Part shown: piece after piece, positions 7,564 through 15,820 of the stretch
Layout of the letters: each line of letters begins with the position of its first letter
Numbering within the stretch: position 1 is the stretch's first letter
Assembly (NCBI GenBank): GCA_002364735.1
Contig: DEZB01000066.1
Span: 1-18,054 of the forward strand
Length of the DNA stretch: 18,054 nt
From: Bacteroidales bacterium UBA3143
Lineage (GTDB): Bacteria; Bacteroidota; Bacteroidia; Bacteroidales; Dysgonomonadaceae
Direction: 5' to 3'
Made by a program: the position numbers and the translations under genes
Notes under the pieces: model-generated
The model's database searches: none
Told to the model about the DNA's origin: nothing
What the model saw: only the letters and a program-made list of their open reading frames with translations

Positions 7564-8751
7564 ATGAGTATAGATAAAATTGAACTCGAAAAACAATACA
7601 AAGTTGAACTATTAAGTAATATTATTCCTTTCTGGCTGAATAAATCTGAGGACAAAGAGTTTGGAGGTTATTTCACCTGCTTAAATGGTAAAGGAGAGAT
7701 ATTCGATACCGATAAGTTCATTTGGCTCCAAGCACGACAGGTGTGGATGTTTGCTAAGCTATACAACGAGGTAGAAAAACGTCAAGAGTGGTTAGATTGC
7801 GCCATTAGAGGAGCGGAGTTTCTTGAAAAATATGGACACGATGGCAAGTACAATTGGTACTTTTCAACCACGCGTGAAGGTACACCTTTAATGGAACCAT
7901 ATAACATCTTTTCTTACACTTTTGCTTCCATGGCTTTTGGTCAATTGCACCTTGCTACGGGTAATGTGGTTTACTCACAAATTGCAAGAGAGACTATAAA
8001 ACAAATTCAACTTCGTAAAGAAAATCCCAAATCGAAATGGAATAAAACACATAAGGGCACGCGTGATCTGAAAAACCTTGCTTTGCCAATGATTCTATCT
8101 AATCTTTCTCTCGAAGTAGAACACCTAATTGATAAAGACTTTTTAGAAAAGAGTATTAACCATTGCATTGACGAAGTAATGAATGTATTTCGTCGTCCCG
8201 AACTGGGAAGTCTCATTGTAGAGAATGTGAATTTAGACGGTAGTCTTTCAGATTCATTTGAAGGTCGATTAATTAATCCTGGACATGGCATAGAAGCAAT
8301 GTGGTTTATCATGGATTTGGGAGAACGCATGAATCGCCCAGAGTTAATAGATAAAGCAATTGAAACAACCCTTGCAACAATTGAGTATGGTTGGGATAAA
8401 CAATATGGTGGTATTTACTATTTTATGGATCGATTGGGTCATCCTCCTCAGCAATTAGAATGGGATCAAAAACTTTGGTGGGTTCACATAGAAACTTTGA
8501 TATCATTGTTAAAGGGCTACCAATTGACTGGCTCAATAGAGTGCTTGCAATGGTACGAAAAAGTACACGAATATACTTGGAGCCATTTTAAAGATCAAAA
8601 CAATCCTGAATGGTGGGGATATCTTAATCGTCAAGGTGAAGTATTATTAGATTTGAAAGGTGGAAAATGGAAAGGTTGCTTTCATGTTCCTCGCGGCATG
8701 TATCAGTGCTGGAAAACATTGGAGAAGATTAATAAACAGAAGAGAAAATAA
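7564..8751 (+). CDS. nanE: N-acylglucosamine 2-epimerase (ManNAc/GlcNAc epimerase, NanE type)
   Basis: This 395-residue AGE-family (alpha/alpha)6-barrel enzyme interconverts N-acetylmannosamine and N-acetylglucosamine in the cytoplasm. In the B. fragilis pathway this replaces the ManNAc-kinase route. Visible family motifs are RQVWMF (58-63), NPGHGIEAMWF with His241, DQKLWWVHIE (301-310) and GCFHVPRGMYQCW with His374. His241 and His374 correspond in spacing to the two catalytic histidines of characterised AGEs. I place the start at ATG 7564, giving MSIDKIELEK, rather than GTG at 7540: the family N-terminus begins a short helix before PFW, and the extension adds nothing recognisable. The family also contains cellobiose 2-epimerases, but the sialate lyase and transporter next door favour the ManNAc role. 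It is the first gene of the trio; the next starts 99 bp later. Confidence 0.88.
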   Translation: MSIDKIELEKQYKVELLSNIIPFWLNKSEDKEFGGYFTCLNGKGEIFDTDKFIWLQARQVWMFAKLYNEVEKRQEWLDCAIRGAEFLEKYGHDGKYNWYFSTTREGTPLMEPYNIFSYTFASMAFGQLHLATGNVVYSQIARETIKQIQLRKENPKSKWNKTHKGTRDLKNLALPMILSNLSLEVEHLIDKDFLEKSINHCIDEVMNVFRRPELGSLIVENVNLDGSLSDSFEGRLINPGHGIEAMWFIMDLGERMNRPELIDKAIETTLATIEYGWDKQYGGIYYFMDRLGHPPQQLEWDQKLWWVHIETLISLLKGYQLTGSIECLQWYEKVHEYTWSHFKDQNNPEWWGYLNRQGEVLLDLKGGKWKGCFHVPRGMYQCWKTLEKINKQKRK

Positions 8752-8850
8752 GACGTTAACTGCAACACAGCATCGAGACACTAAGATAAAACAGAGGCTA
8801 CATTGTGCATAAGAATTAATATCTTTTTAATTCTATAAAGAAATATAAAC

Positions 8851-11469
8851 ATGAAACCTTTTGCACCATTCATCATTCTTTTATTATTTCTATTGTTGAA
8901 CCTGGACTCCTACTCTACTGGTATTAATCATATAGATCGCAGACAAGTATGGAGCATGAAGCAATCCCCAGAATCTTCACTAAAAGAAGGATTGTCAGGA
9001 AGCTTTTTCGGTAAGCAAGATGATTGGTTTATTTTGGCAGGAGGTGCAAACTTTTCAAACGGAAAACCATGGGAAGGTGGCTCAAAAACATTCTCTGACA
9101 AGATATTTATTTTCTCCGAAAACAGCAACAATCAATTCCAACTTATCAACACTTCTAAGACCATGCCTTTTGCTTTAGCCGAAGGTGCTTATGTTTCCAC
9201 TCCAAAAGGTTTGTTATGTATGGGAGGACAAACCCCGAATGGATTATCTAAGCAAGCGTTGTTGATTAATTATGATGGTCATAGGATATCAATGTTGATG
9301 TTACCAGAATTGCCATTAGCAGTTAGAAATGCTACGGCTACTATTGTTAACAGTCATGTTTATTTATTGGGTGGTCGAAAAGAAGACGGCAAATCAGTCA
9401 ATCAATTCCTAATGCTCGATTTAAACTACTTAGATAAACAGTGGCAAGCTTTGCCCGATTTCCCAATACCTGTCTCAGGAGCAAGTATGTCTGCCCAACA
9501 AGATGGAGAAGAAATTTCGTTATTTGCATTTGGTGGTAGAGCTTTGGCATCTTCCAACATTACAACTTTTTACTCTACTGTTTATAATTATAAGCCATCA
9601 AAAGGCAAATGGACAGCCAAAAAGAATATTCAAAGCATCGATAATCATCCGTTACGCTTATCAATGTTTGTTTCTGCACCCATTGGCGCATCACACATTG
9701 CTTTAATTGGGGGTGACAATGGTGAAATATATAATCAAGTTGAAAGCGCAATCTTATTAAATGATTCTAATAGAAGAGATAGTCTGTGGATAAATCATGC
9801 TGGATTTAATGACAAAATTCTTCTTTATAACACAGTTACTGACAGTTGGTTTGAGTTAGACAATCCTCGTAAAACACCCTCAGCGGTAGCTGCTATTGTA
9901 TCTGATGGTAAACATTTATATATATCGGGAGGAGAGACTACACCTGGCATAAGAAATCCTGAAATTGTAAAGATGACCACAACCGTGGTAAATAACTTTG
10001 GCTGGCTAAACTACACCGTCCTGATAGTTTATTTTGGAGGAATGCTGCTTTTGGGATTCTTTTTTATGAAAAGGAACAAGAATACAAATGATTTCTTCAA
10101 AGCAGGTGGTCGCATACCATGGTGGGCTGCTGGGATTAGTATATTTGCTACAACACTTAGTGCCATCACTTTCATCTCTATCCCAGCGAAAAGTTATGCA
10201 ACGGATTGGCGAATGTTAATATTTAATCTTAGCATTATACTAATTGTCCCAATAATCATTCGATATTTCTTGCCATTCTTTCGTCGTTTCAACTTTGACA
10301 CGGCTTATGAATACCTTGAAGCTCGCTTCAATAGATCAATCAGGTGGATTGCTTCAGCTTTGTTTGTTTTTTTCATGGTTAGTCGCATTGCTATTGTTTT
10401 ATTTCTTCCCTCGTTAGCGCTTAATGCGGTTACGGGAATCAATATTTACTTTTCAATCCTTATTATGGGTATTGTCACTATTATCTATTGCACGAGTGGT
10501 GGTATGGAAGCAGTAATCTGGGGCGATGTCATACAAGGTTTTATATTAATAGCGGGAGCGCTTGCCGCTTTTGCATATATGGTGATGGGAGTGGATGGAG
10601 GCATTAGCACCTTTTGGGAAACTGCAACGGTGGATAATAAATTGAATTGGCTTGATTTTCGATTCGATTTCAGTCAACCTGTCTTTTGGGTCGTTCTAAT
10701 TGGTGGTGTAGCCAACTCTCTTATAACATATACGAGTGACCAATCTGTTGTGCAACGCTATATGACAACCAAAGACGAAAAAGCAACTGCCAAAAGTATT
10801 TGGCTCAATGGCATTATAAGCGTGCCGGTGAGTATAGTGTTCTTTTTGCTTGGAACGGGGTTGTACGTATTTTATACTGCAAATCCGGCCAACATGGCTA
10901 TAACTAATCCTAATATAGATTCAGTATTTCCACAATTCATTGTTTCGCAAATGCCTGTGGGCTTTGCTGGACTGCTGATTGCAGCAATTTTTGCAGCAGC
11001 TATGTCAACATTGTCGTCCAACATCAATTCGGTGTCTGCTGTAGTAACTACAGATTTTTACAAAACACTTTGTTCGAAAACTACACTAAAACGAAGCATG
11101 CAAGTGGCACGCTGGGCAAGTATAATTGTGGGAATCATGGGAATAACCATGGCGTTGATATTAGCAACATGGGATATTGCATCATTATGGGATCAATTCA
11201 ACACTTTTTTGGGATTACTTACGTGTGGCTTGGGTGCACTCTTTTTCTTAGGTATATTTTTCCCAAGAGTTAGTTCTTCATCTGCGCTAATTGGATTACT
11301 CTTTGGTTTAGCGGTGTTACTAATCGTCAAAAACACTACTGATATATCATTTCTCCTATACGGATTTATAGGGATGGCCTCAAGTATATTAATAGCATAT
11401 CTTAGTAGTTTTGCTGTGCCCAATAGGAAGGAAATAAAGAATTTTACATGGAGCTCAATTAAAAAATAA
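8851..11469 (+). CDS. Sialate mutarotase (kelch, NanM-like) fused to sodium:solute symporter
   Basis: This 872-residue two-domain protein is predicted to be an inner-membrane sialic-acid importer. Residues 1-22 are a signal-type segment. Residues about 35-380 show six kelch-type blades with GG turns (ILAGGANF, LLCMGGQ, YLLGGRKEDG, LFAFGGR, IALIGGDNG, LYISGGET), like the NanM/YjhT mutarotase family in its cyclically permuted form. Membrane segments begin at about 388. Sodium:solute symporter hallmarks follow: the DQSVVQRY region (630-637) with its upstream GGVANSLITYT, and AAIFAAAMSTLSSNINSVSA (711-730), which fits the SSS signature. The family places the symporter N-terminus in the periplasm, which agrees with a secreted kelch domain. 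The mutarotase would convert alpha- to beta-Neu5Ac at the mouth of the transporter. An 8-bp hairpin (8812-8834) lies just before the start. Neu5Ac specificity is inferred from the neighbours; the fold assignments are strong. Confidence 0.87.
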   Translation: MKPFAPFIILLLFLLLNLDSYSTGINHIDRRQVWSMKQSPESSLKEGLSGSFFGKQDDWFILAGGANFSNGKPWEGGSKTFSDKIFIFSENSNNQFQLINTSKTMPFALAEGAYVSTPKGLLCMGGQTPNGLSKQALLINYDGHRISMLMLPELPLAVRNATATIVNSHVYLLGGRKEDGKSVNQFLMLDLNYLDKQWQALPDFPIPVSGASMSAQQDGEEISLFAFGGRALASSNITTFYSTVYNYKPSKGKWTAKKNIQSIDNHPLRLSMFVSAPIGASHIALIGGDNGEIYNQVESAILLNDSNRRDSLWINHAGFNDKILLYNTVTDSWFELDNPRKTPSAVAAIVSDGKHLYISGGETTPGIRNPEIVKMTTTVVNNFGWLNYTVLIVYFGGMLLLGFFFMKRNKNTNDFFKAGGRIPWWAAGISIFATTLSAITFISIPAKSYATDWRMLIFNLSIILIVPIIIRYFLPFFRRFNFDTAYEYLEARFNRSIRWIASALFVFFMVSRIAIVLFLPSLALNAVTGINIYFSILIMGIVTIIYCTSGGMEAVIWGDVIQGFILIAGALAAFAYMVMGVDGGISTFWETATVDNKLNWLDFRFDFSQPVFWVVLIGGVANSLITYTSDQSVVQRYMTTKDEKATAKSIWLNGIISVPVSIVFFLLGTGLYVFYTANPANMAITNPNIDSVFPQFIVSQMPVGFAGLLIAAIFAAAMSTLSSNINSVSAVVTTDFYKTLCSKTTLKRSMQVARWASIIVGIMGITMALILATWDIASLWDQFNTFLGLLTCGLGALFFLGIFFPRVSSSSALIGLLFGLAVLLIVKNTTDISFLLYGFIGMASSILIAYLSSFAVPNRKEIKNFTWSSIKK

Positions 11470-11496
11470 AACAATCAAATTACTTCAATTAAAATA

Positions 11497-12414
11497 ATGG
11501 AAAAAATAAAAGGATTAATCAATGCTCCGTTTACCCCTTTTGACAGAAAAGGAGAGGTGAACTTAGAGCCAATAGCATCTTATTCAAACATGCTTCAGAA
11601 AAATGGTCTGGTGGGTGTTTTCATTAATGGATCTTCGGGCGAGGGATATATGCTAACTGAAACGGAAAGGATGATGATTGCTGAACAATGGATGAAAGTA
11701 TCCCCTAAAGAATTTAAAGTAATAGTTCATGTTGGCAGTACTTGCGTAAAACAAAGTAACAAGTTAGCAGCTCATGCTCAAGAAATTGGAGCTTATGGTA
11801 TTGGTGCAATGGCATCACCTTTCCCGAAAGCTAATAGAGTGGAAGAGTTAGTGAAATATTGCGAAGAAATTGCTTGTGGTGCTCCTGGCTTGCCTTTCTA
11901 TTTCTATCATATTCCTGCACTGAGTGGAGTTTTCTTACCGATGCTCCCATTCTTGAAAGAGGTTGATGGACGTATTCCTAATTTTGCTGGTATTAAATAT
12001 ACATTTGAGAGTATATATGAATACAATCAATGCCGCTTGTATAAAGACAACAAGTTTGACATGCTTCACGGTCAAGACGAAACTATATTGCCCGCTTTGG
12101 CAATGGGTGGAGCACAAGGCGGAATTGGTGGAACAACAAATTATAATGGTCGTGAACTAAATGGCATTATTGAGGCATGGAACAATGGAGATATTGAAAC
12201 TGCACGCGAAAAACAAAACTTCGCACAAGAGGTAATAAATGTGATTGTAAATTACAGAGGAAATATTGTGGGCGGCAAGCGCATTATGAAACTTATCGGT
12301 CTTGACTTGGGTATCAATCGCACTCCTTTTCAAAACATGACAGATCAAGAAGAATTGAGTATGAAAAAAGAGTTAGTTGAGATCAACTTTTTTACTCGCT
12401 GCAATATTTTTTAA
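11497..12414 (+). CDS. nanA: N-acetylneuraminate lyase
   Basis: This 305-residue class I aldolase of the DHDPS/NAL family (called nanL in B. fragilis) is predicted to cleave N-acetylneuraminate to pyruvate and ManNAc in the cytoplasm. Key residues are visible: the pyruvate-carboxylate loop GSSGE (45-49), catalytic Tyr137 in FYFYHIPALSG, and Schiff-base Lys167 in FAGIKYT. YHIPALSG is close to the YNIPALSG of E. coli NanA, which separates it from dihydrodipicolinate synthases. The length equals the family norm and the start ATG is preceded by an A-rich leader. It lies 27 bp after the symporter stop, so the two are very likely co-transcribed. The product feeds the epimerase encoded two genes upstream. 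No terminator is obvious after the stop. Confidence 0.92.
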   Translation: MEKIKGLINAPFTPFDRKGEVNLEPIASYSNMLQKNGLVGVFINGSSGEGYMLTETERMMIAEQWMKVSPKEFKVIVHVGSTCVKQSNKLAAHAQEIGAYGIGAMASPFPKANRVEELVKYCEEIACGAPGLPFYFYHIPALSGVFLPMLPFLKEVDGRIPNFAGIKYTFESIYEYNQCRLYKDNKFDMLHGQDETILPALAMGGAQGGIGGTTNYNGRELNGIIEAWNNGDIETAREKQNFAQEVINVIVNYRGNIVGGKRIMKLIGLDLGINRTPFQNMTDQEELSMKKELVEINFFTRCNIF

Positions 12415-12446
12415 ATCTCGACCCCTTTTTTTACTTGCATAAAAAA

Positions 12447-12530
12447 CAATAAATGAAAAAATCGCGGTCTTCTGTATATGTACAAAACCAATAAATAAAG
12501 AAATCTTGGACTTCTGTACGTGTACGATAC
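12447..12530. repeat. Two imperfect 42-bp direct repeats
   Basis: Positions 12447-12488 and 12489-12530 align with 33 of 42 identical bases and no gap. Each begins CAATAAAT, contains CTTCTGTA, and ends with an imperfect inverted pair around TGTAnnnnTAC. The pattern could be a repeated protein-binding site or two bricks of a dispersed intergenic repeat family; Bacteroidales such as Porphyromonas gingivalis are known to carry such families. Confidence 0.7.
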
Positions 12531-12670
12531 CTCGCAAAAAACGTCATAAAACCTCTGAGCATAGCGCTAAGAACCTTTTCATAGGGTTTTCTTTCAATCT
12601 CGTCGGTCTATTTTGTGACAATAACAAGGAATGCTATCACCGTAAATTTCCAGTATTGAGAAATTAAATT

Positions 12671-12678
12671 TAAATTTG
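12671..12678 (+). promoter_or_regulatory. Candidate -7 box TAAATTTG for the acidic amino-acid symporter
   Basis: TAAATTTG fits TAnnTTTG perfectly and lies 47 bp before the ATG at 12726. The -33 element is imperfect: TTC at 12648-12650, 20 bp upstream, instead of TTG. A separate promoter here is plausible because 311 bp separate this gene from the lyase. Confidence 0.4.
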
Positions 12679-12725
12679 TGAATTAAATACACATTCACAC
12701 CAAGAAGAAATATTAATCAGTTTAC

Positions 12726-13988
12726 ATGAAAAAGTTAGCTTTGTATTGGCAGATTTTAATTGGAATGCTCTTAGGTGTGCTTTTAGGCTTAGTTTTATCT
12801 CAATTTGCTTGGGGAAGTCAATTTGTGCAAGATTGGATAAAGCCTTTTGGGAACATATTTATAAACTCGCTAAAGCTAATTGCTATTCCACTTATACTTG
12901 GATCACTTATTAAGGGTGTGTCTGATCTGAAAGATATATCACAGCTTTCTACAATTGGTTTAAAGACCATCAGTTTATACATCCTCACAACATTTGTTGC
13001 CGTATCTATTGGATTAACAATAGTGAATCTCGTTCAACCCGGAAGACATATAGCAGAAAACACTCGAAATGAGTTGTTGACAGAATATGCTGGAGAAGCT
13101 TCCGAAAGAAAAACGGATGCACAGCAACAACTTGATGCAGGACCACTGCAAGCATTAGAAAACATTGTACCAGATAACATATTTGGAGCGGCTACCGACA
13201 ACACGAACATGTTGCAAGTGATATTCTTTGCCATCTTCTTTGGGATCGGAATGATATTGATACCAGAAAAACAGGCAAGTCCTGTAAAGAAATTTTTCGA
13301 TAGTTTCAACCACGTTATTTTGAAAATGATAGATCTCATTATGATGACTGCACCGTTTGGCGTCTTTGCACTATTGGCAGCTTTAGTTACGGAGGCTCCA
13401 AGTGGTGATTTGTTTATAGCTTTAGGCATGTACGCTGTTAGCGTATTGTTGGGTTTATCAATGATGATAGCTTTTTATATTTTAGCTGTTTGGCTGATTA
13501 CTAAAAAAACACCCTCTTATTTCATCAAAGGAATTGCACCAGCTCAACTGTTAGGTTTCTCAACCAGTTCGAGTGCTGCTACATTGCCTTTAACTATGGA
13601 GCGTGTAGAAGACTATTTAGGAGTTGATAAAAGCATTGCGAGTTTTGTGTTGCCCATTGGCGCAACTATAAATATGGATGGCACAAGCTTATACCAAGCA
13701 GTAGCAGCAGTATTTATTGCTCAAGCTTTTGGTATGGATCTAACACTGACAGCACAATTAGGCATTATAGTTACTGCTACGTTAGCATCTATTGGAAGTG
13801 CAGCCGTGCCTGGTGCAGGAATGGTGATGCTGGTAATCGTGTTAGCGCAAGCTGGAATCCCTGAAGCAGGTTTAGCCTTAATATTTGCGATTGATCGTCC
13901 TCTTGATATGTTTAGAACCACAGTGAATCTAACGGGTGATGCTGCCGTTGCTATGATTGTCAACAAGTCAGAGACTAAAAATTTATAG
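12726..13988 (+). CDS. Dicarboxylate/amino acid:cation symporter (glutamate/aspartate type)
   Basis: This 420-residue inner-membrane transporter of the DAACS (SLC1/GltPh) fold is expected to take up aspartate or glutamate with sodium or protons. Diagnostic segments are the serine-rich hairpin loop FSTSSSAATLP (278-288), NMDGT (316-320), AVPGAG (360-365) and DRPLDMFRTTVNLTGD (390-405). Residues D390, D394, R397, T398, N401 and D405 match the substrate and cation ligands of GltPh. The arginine at 397 indicates an acidic rather than neutral amino-acid substrate. About eight hydrophobic segments plus two re-entrant loops are expected for the fold. It has the same orientation as the sialate genes but is separated from them by 311 bp and probably has its own promoter. 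No functional link to sialate is evident. Confidence 0.92.
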   Translation: MKKLALYWQILIGMLLGVLLGLVLSQFAWGSQFVQDWIKPFGNIFINSLKLIAIPLILGSLIKGVSDLKDISQLSTIGLKTISLYILTTFVAVSIGLTIVNLVQPGRHIAENTRNELLTEYAGEASERKTDAQQQLDAGPLQALENIVPDNIFGAATDNTNMLQVIFFAIFFGIGMILIPEKQASPVKKFFDSFNHVILKMIDLIMMTAPFGVFALLAALVTEAPSGDLFIALGMYAVSVLLGLSMMIAFYILAVWLITKKTPSYFIKGIAPAQLLGFSTSSSAATLPLTMERVEDYLGVDKSIASFVLPIGATINMDGTSLYQAVAAVFIAQAFGMDLTLTAQLGIIVTATLASIGSAAVPGAGMVMLVIVLAQAGIPEAGLALIFAIDRPLDMFRTTVNLTGDAAVAMIVNKSETKNL

Positions 13989-14036
13989 AAATTTACACAT
14001 TATAAATTGTTGTTTTTTTATCCTAAGTGTAAATTT
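13989..14036. repeat. 10-bp inverted repeat directly after the symporter stop
   Basis: AAATTTACAC (13989-13998) and GTGTAAATTT (14027-14036) are perfect reverse complements separated by 28 bp containing a T-rich run. The left arm begins at the base after the stop codon. As RNA this would be a weak, AU-rich, long-loop stem without a following T-run, so it is not a textbook terminator; a protein site or RNA-stability element is equally possible. Confidence 0.4.
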
Positions 14037-14082
14037 AATTTTAAATAGCATTTCTTTTACTAAGTATCTGCGATAAAGAAAG

Positions 14083-14193
14083 ATGATAGAAGAAATGATT
14101 GTTAAGATACGCAATAATGCCAAACTTGTTAGAATCATGAAGCAGCGAAAAATACAAAAACTACAACCAGAAATCTTGATTACAATTAATTGA
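14083..14193 (+). other. Possible 36-codon small ORF or gene remnant
   Basis: A frame from ATG 14083 to TGA 14191 encodes a basic peptide beginning MIEEMIVKIRNN and rich in Lys, Arg, Ile and Gln. It is bounded by an in-frame TAA just upstream (14074-14076). There is no recognised domain. It could be a small protein, the end of a decayed gene or chance. Confidence 0.15.
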
Positions 14194-14365
14194 GACAATA
14201 GAACAATTTACACCTTTACATAATCTGTTTTAATAATTGACTTACCGATTGTTAAAAGTGAAAAGTAAGTGAAGATATACAAAATCACACAACTATAAAC
14301 CACCTTTTGCGTTACAAGCTTTAAACAGAAAGCTATACACTAAAAAATTAAAATCTTATTCCAAA

Positions 14366-15814
14366 ATGCTTTTTAACTCACTTGATTTTGCTGTTTTCTT
14401 ACCTATTGTTTTTCTGCTTTATTGGTTAGTAATAAAGAAAAACTTGAAACTGCAAAATTTGCTAATCCTTATAGCAAGTTATGTATTTTATGGATGGTGG
14501 GATTGGAGATTTTTATCTCTAATAGCATTTAGCACACTTGTGGATTATACAGTAGGGCTAAGATTAGGAGTTGAAGAAAAGCCATTTAAGCGAAAATTAC
14601 TACTTTGGACAAGTATTTTAGTCAATCTTGGTTTTCTGGGGTTCTTCAAATACTACAATTTCTTTTTAGATAACTTCACGCAAGCTTTCACTTTCTTTGG
14701 ACGAGATATAAATGGCAATTCACTTCATATTATATTACCAGTAGGTATCAGCTTCTACACCTTTCAAACATTGAGCTATAGCATAGACGTTTATAGACGT
14801 AAATTAAAACCAACAAAAGATATTATTGCCTTTTCGGCATTCGTTAGCTTTTTTCCTCAGTTAGTAGCTGGTCCGATTGAGAGAGCAACCAATCTATTAC
14901 CTCAATTTTATAAAAAAAGGACATTCGATCATTATAAAGCAGTAGACGGATTAAAACAGATATTGTGGGGTTTGTTTAAAAAAGTTGTGATTGCCGACAA
15001 TGCTGCAGAATTTGCAAATTTAATCTTCAATAACTCATCGGATTATTCTGGAAGCACTTTATTGTTAGGAGCTCTCTTTTTTACATTTCAGATATATGGA
15101 GATTTTTCAGGATATTCTGATATTGCTATCGGAACATCTCGGCTGTTTGGGTTTGATTTGATGAGAAACTTCCATTTCCCCTATTTTTCAAGAGACATTG
15201 CGGAATTTTGGAGACGTTGGCATATATCTCTTTCAACATGGTTTAGAGACTATCTTTATATTCCATTGGGTGGAAGCAGAGGTAGTACATGGATGAATGT
15301 GCGGAACATATTTATTATTTTCGTTGTAAGTGGCTTTTGGCATGGAGCAAACTGGACTTTTATTGTTTGGGGAGCATTAAATGCAGTATATTTCTTACCT
15401 CTGTTGTTGATTAATAAAAACAGAGTGCATCTTGGACCTATTGCAGAAGAAAAAAGATGGCCAACAGCTAAAGAGACAAGTATGATGCTTGCTACTTTTA
15501 GCTTAACTGTGTTGGCTTGGATTTTCTTCAGAGCTGAAAATGTAGGGCACGCAATCAGCATTCTTGGTGAAATATTTTCAAGTTCTCTACTAACATTTCC
15601 AGCATTTGAAGGTAAACGAAGAGCCTTGTTTGTATTGGCATTTATCGCAGCTTTTATGCTAATTGAGTGGAATGGACGTGATGAGGAGTATGCGATTGCC
15701 AACTTAGGAGTGAGATGGAGACGTCCTCTTCGCTATGCGTTTTACTATGCTATTATGTTTTCTTTAGTTTGGTTTCAGGGTGAACAGCAAGAGTTTATTT
15801 ACTTTCAGTTTTAG
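14366..15814 (+). CDS. Membrane-bound O-acyltransferase (AlgI/DltB family)
   Basis: This 482-residue polytopic MBOAT protein is predicted to move acyl (usually acetyl) groups across the inner membrane onto an extracytoplasmic glycan or polymer. Family marks are the N-terminal FNSLDFAVFLPIVF, ASYVFYGWWDWRF (37-49), LPVGISFYTFQTLSYSIDVYR (start 124), FFPQLVAGPIERA (162-174), GDFSGYSDIA (245-254), FWRRWHISLSTWFRDYLYIP (281-300) with His286, and FWHGANWTFIVWG (324-336) with the catalytic-type His326. The length is typical of AlgI. The next gene starts 6 bp after the stop and encodes an SGNH-type protein; such pairing is the rule for AlgI/PatA/DltB acylation systems. The acceptor is unknown: no alginate, teichoic-acid or capsule genes are in the window. 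Confidence 0.92.
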   Translation: MLFNSLDFAVFLPIVFLLYWLVIKKNLKLQNLLILIASYVFYGWWDWRFLSLIAFSTLVDYTVGLRLGVEEKPFKRKLLLWTSILVNLGFLGFFKYYNFFLDNFTQAFTFFGRDINGNSLHIILPVGISFYTFQTLSYSIDVYRRKLKPTKDIIAFSAFVSFFPQLVAGPIERATNLLPQFYKKRTFDHYKAVDGLKQILWGLFKKVVIADNAAEFANLIFNNSSDYSGSTLLLGALFFTFQIYGDFSGYSDIAIGTSRLFGFDLMRNFHFPYFSRDIAEFWRRWHISLSTWFRDYLYIPLGGSRGSTWMNVRNIFIIFVVSGFWHGANWTFIVWGALNAVYFLPLLLINKNRVHLGPIAEEKRWPTAKETSMMLATFSLTVLAWIFFRAENVGHAISILGEIFSSSLLTFPAFEGKRRALFVLAFIAAFMLIEWNGRDEEYAIANLGVRWRRPLRYAFYYAIMFSLVWFQGEQQEFIYFQF

Positions 15815-15820
15815 AATATT

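Larger units (their letters stand above)
12415..12725. other. Intergenic region with 42-bp tandem repeats, downstream of the lyase
   Basis: These 311 bp contain no supported gene. The first about 190 bp are visibly richer in G and C than the flanking intergenic DNA and carry the tandem repeat at 12447-12530 and the palindrome TAGCGCTA at 12562-12569. AAAACC (12548-12553) and GGTTTT (12585-12590) could pair as a weak stem. The last 60 bp are AT-rich and hold the candidate promoter of the next gene. The patch may be an intergenic repeat element or a relic. Confidence 0.5.
13989..14365. other. 377-bp intergenic region before the acyltransferase gene
   Basis: This AT-rich stretch holds the inverted repeat next to the symporter stop and one short plus-strand reading frame (14083-14193). 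I find no TAnnTTTG box at a suitable distance from the acyltransferase ATG; TTTTGCG near 14308 lacks the upstream TA. Nothing else is recognisable. Confidence 0.5.

Noticed and set aside
7527..7577. 17-codon upstream frame overlapping the epimerase start, possible leader peptide
   Set aside because: The peptide shows no codon run or attenuator hairpin; a frame this short is likely chance.
7564..8751. Cellobiose 2-epimerase
   Set aside because: It is the same superfamily, but the AGE-type motifs and the adjacent sialate lyase and importer favour the ManNAc epimerase.
8812..8834. AGAATTAA/TTAATTCT hairpin before the symporter gene as a riboswitch or attenuator
   Set aside because: An 8-bp AT-only-dominated pair in AT-rich DNA is weak evidence, and no conserved aptamer elements are visible.
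11497..12414. Dihydrodipicolinate synthase
   Set aside because: YHIPALSG and the gene context match N-acetylneuraminate lyase better.
12414..12602. AATCTCG at 12414-12420 and 12596-12602 as a target-site duplication around a mobile element
   Set aside because: A 7-bp match at this distance is expected by chance, and the enclosed ends show no inverted repeats or transposase.
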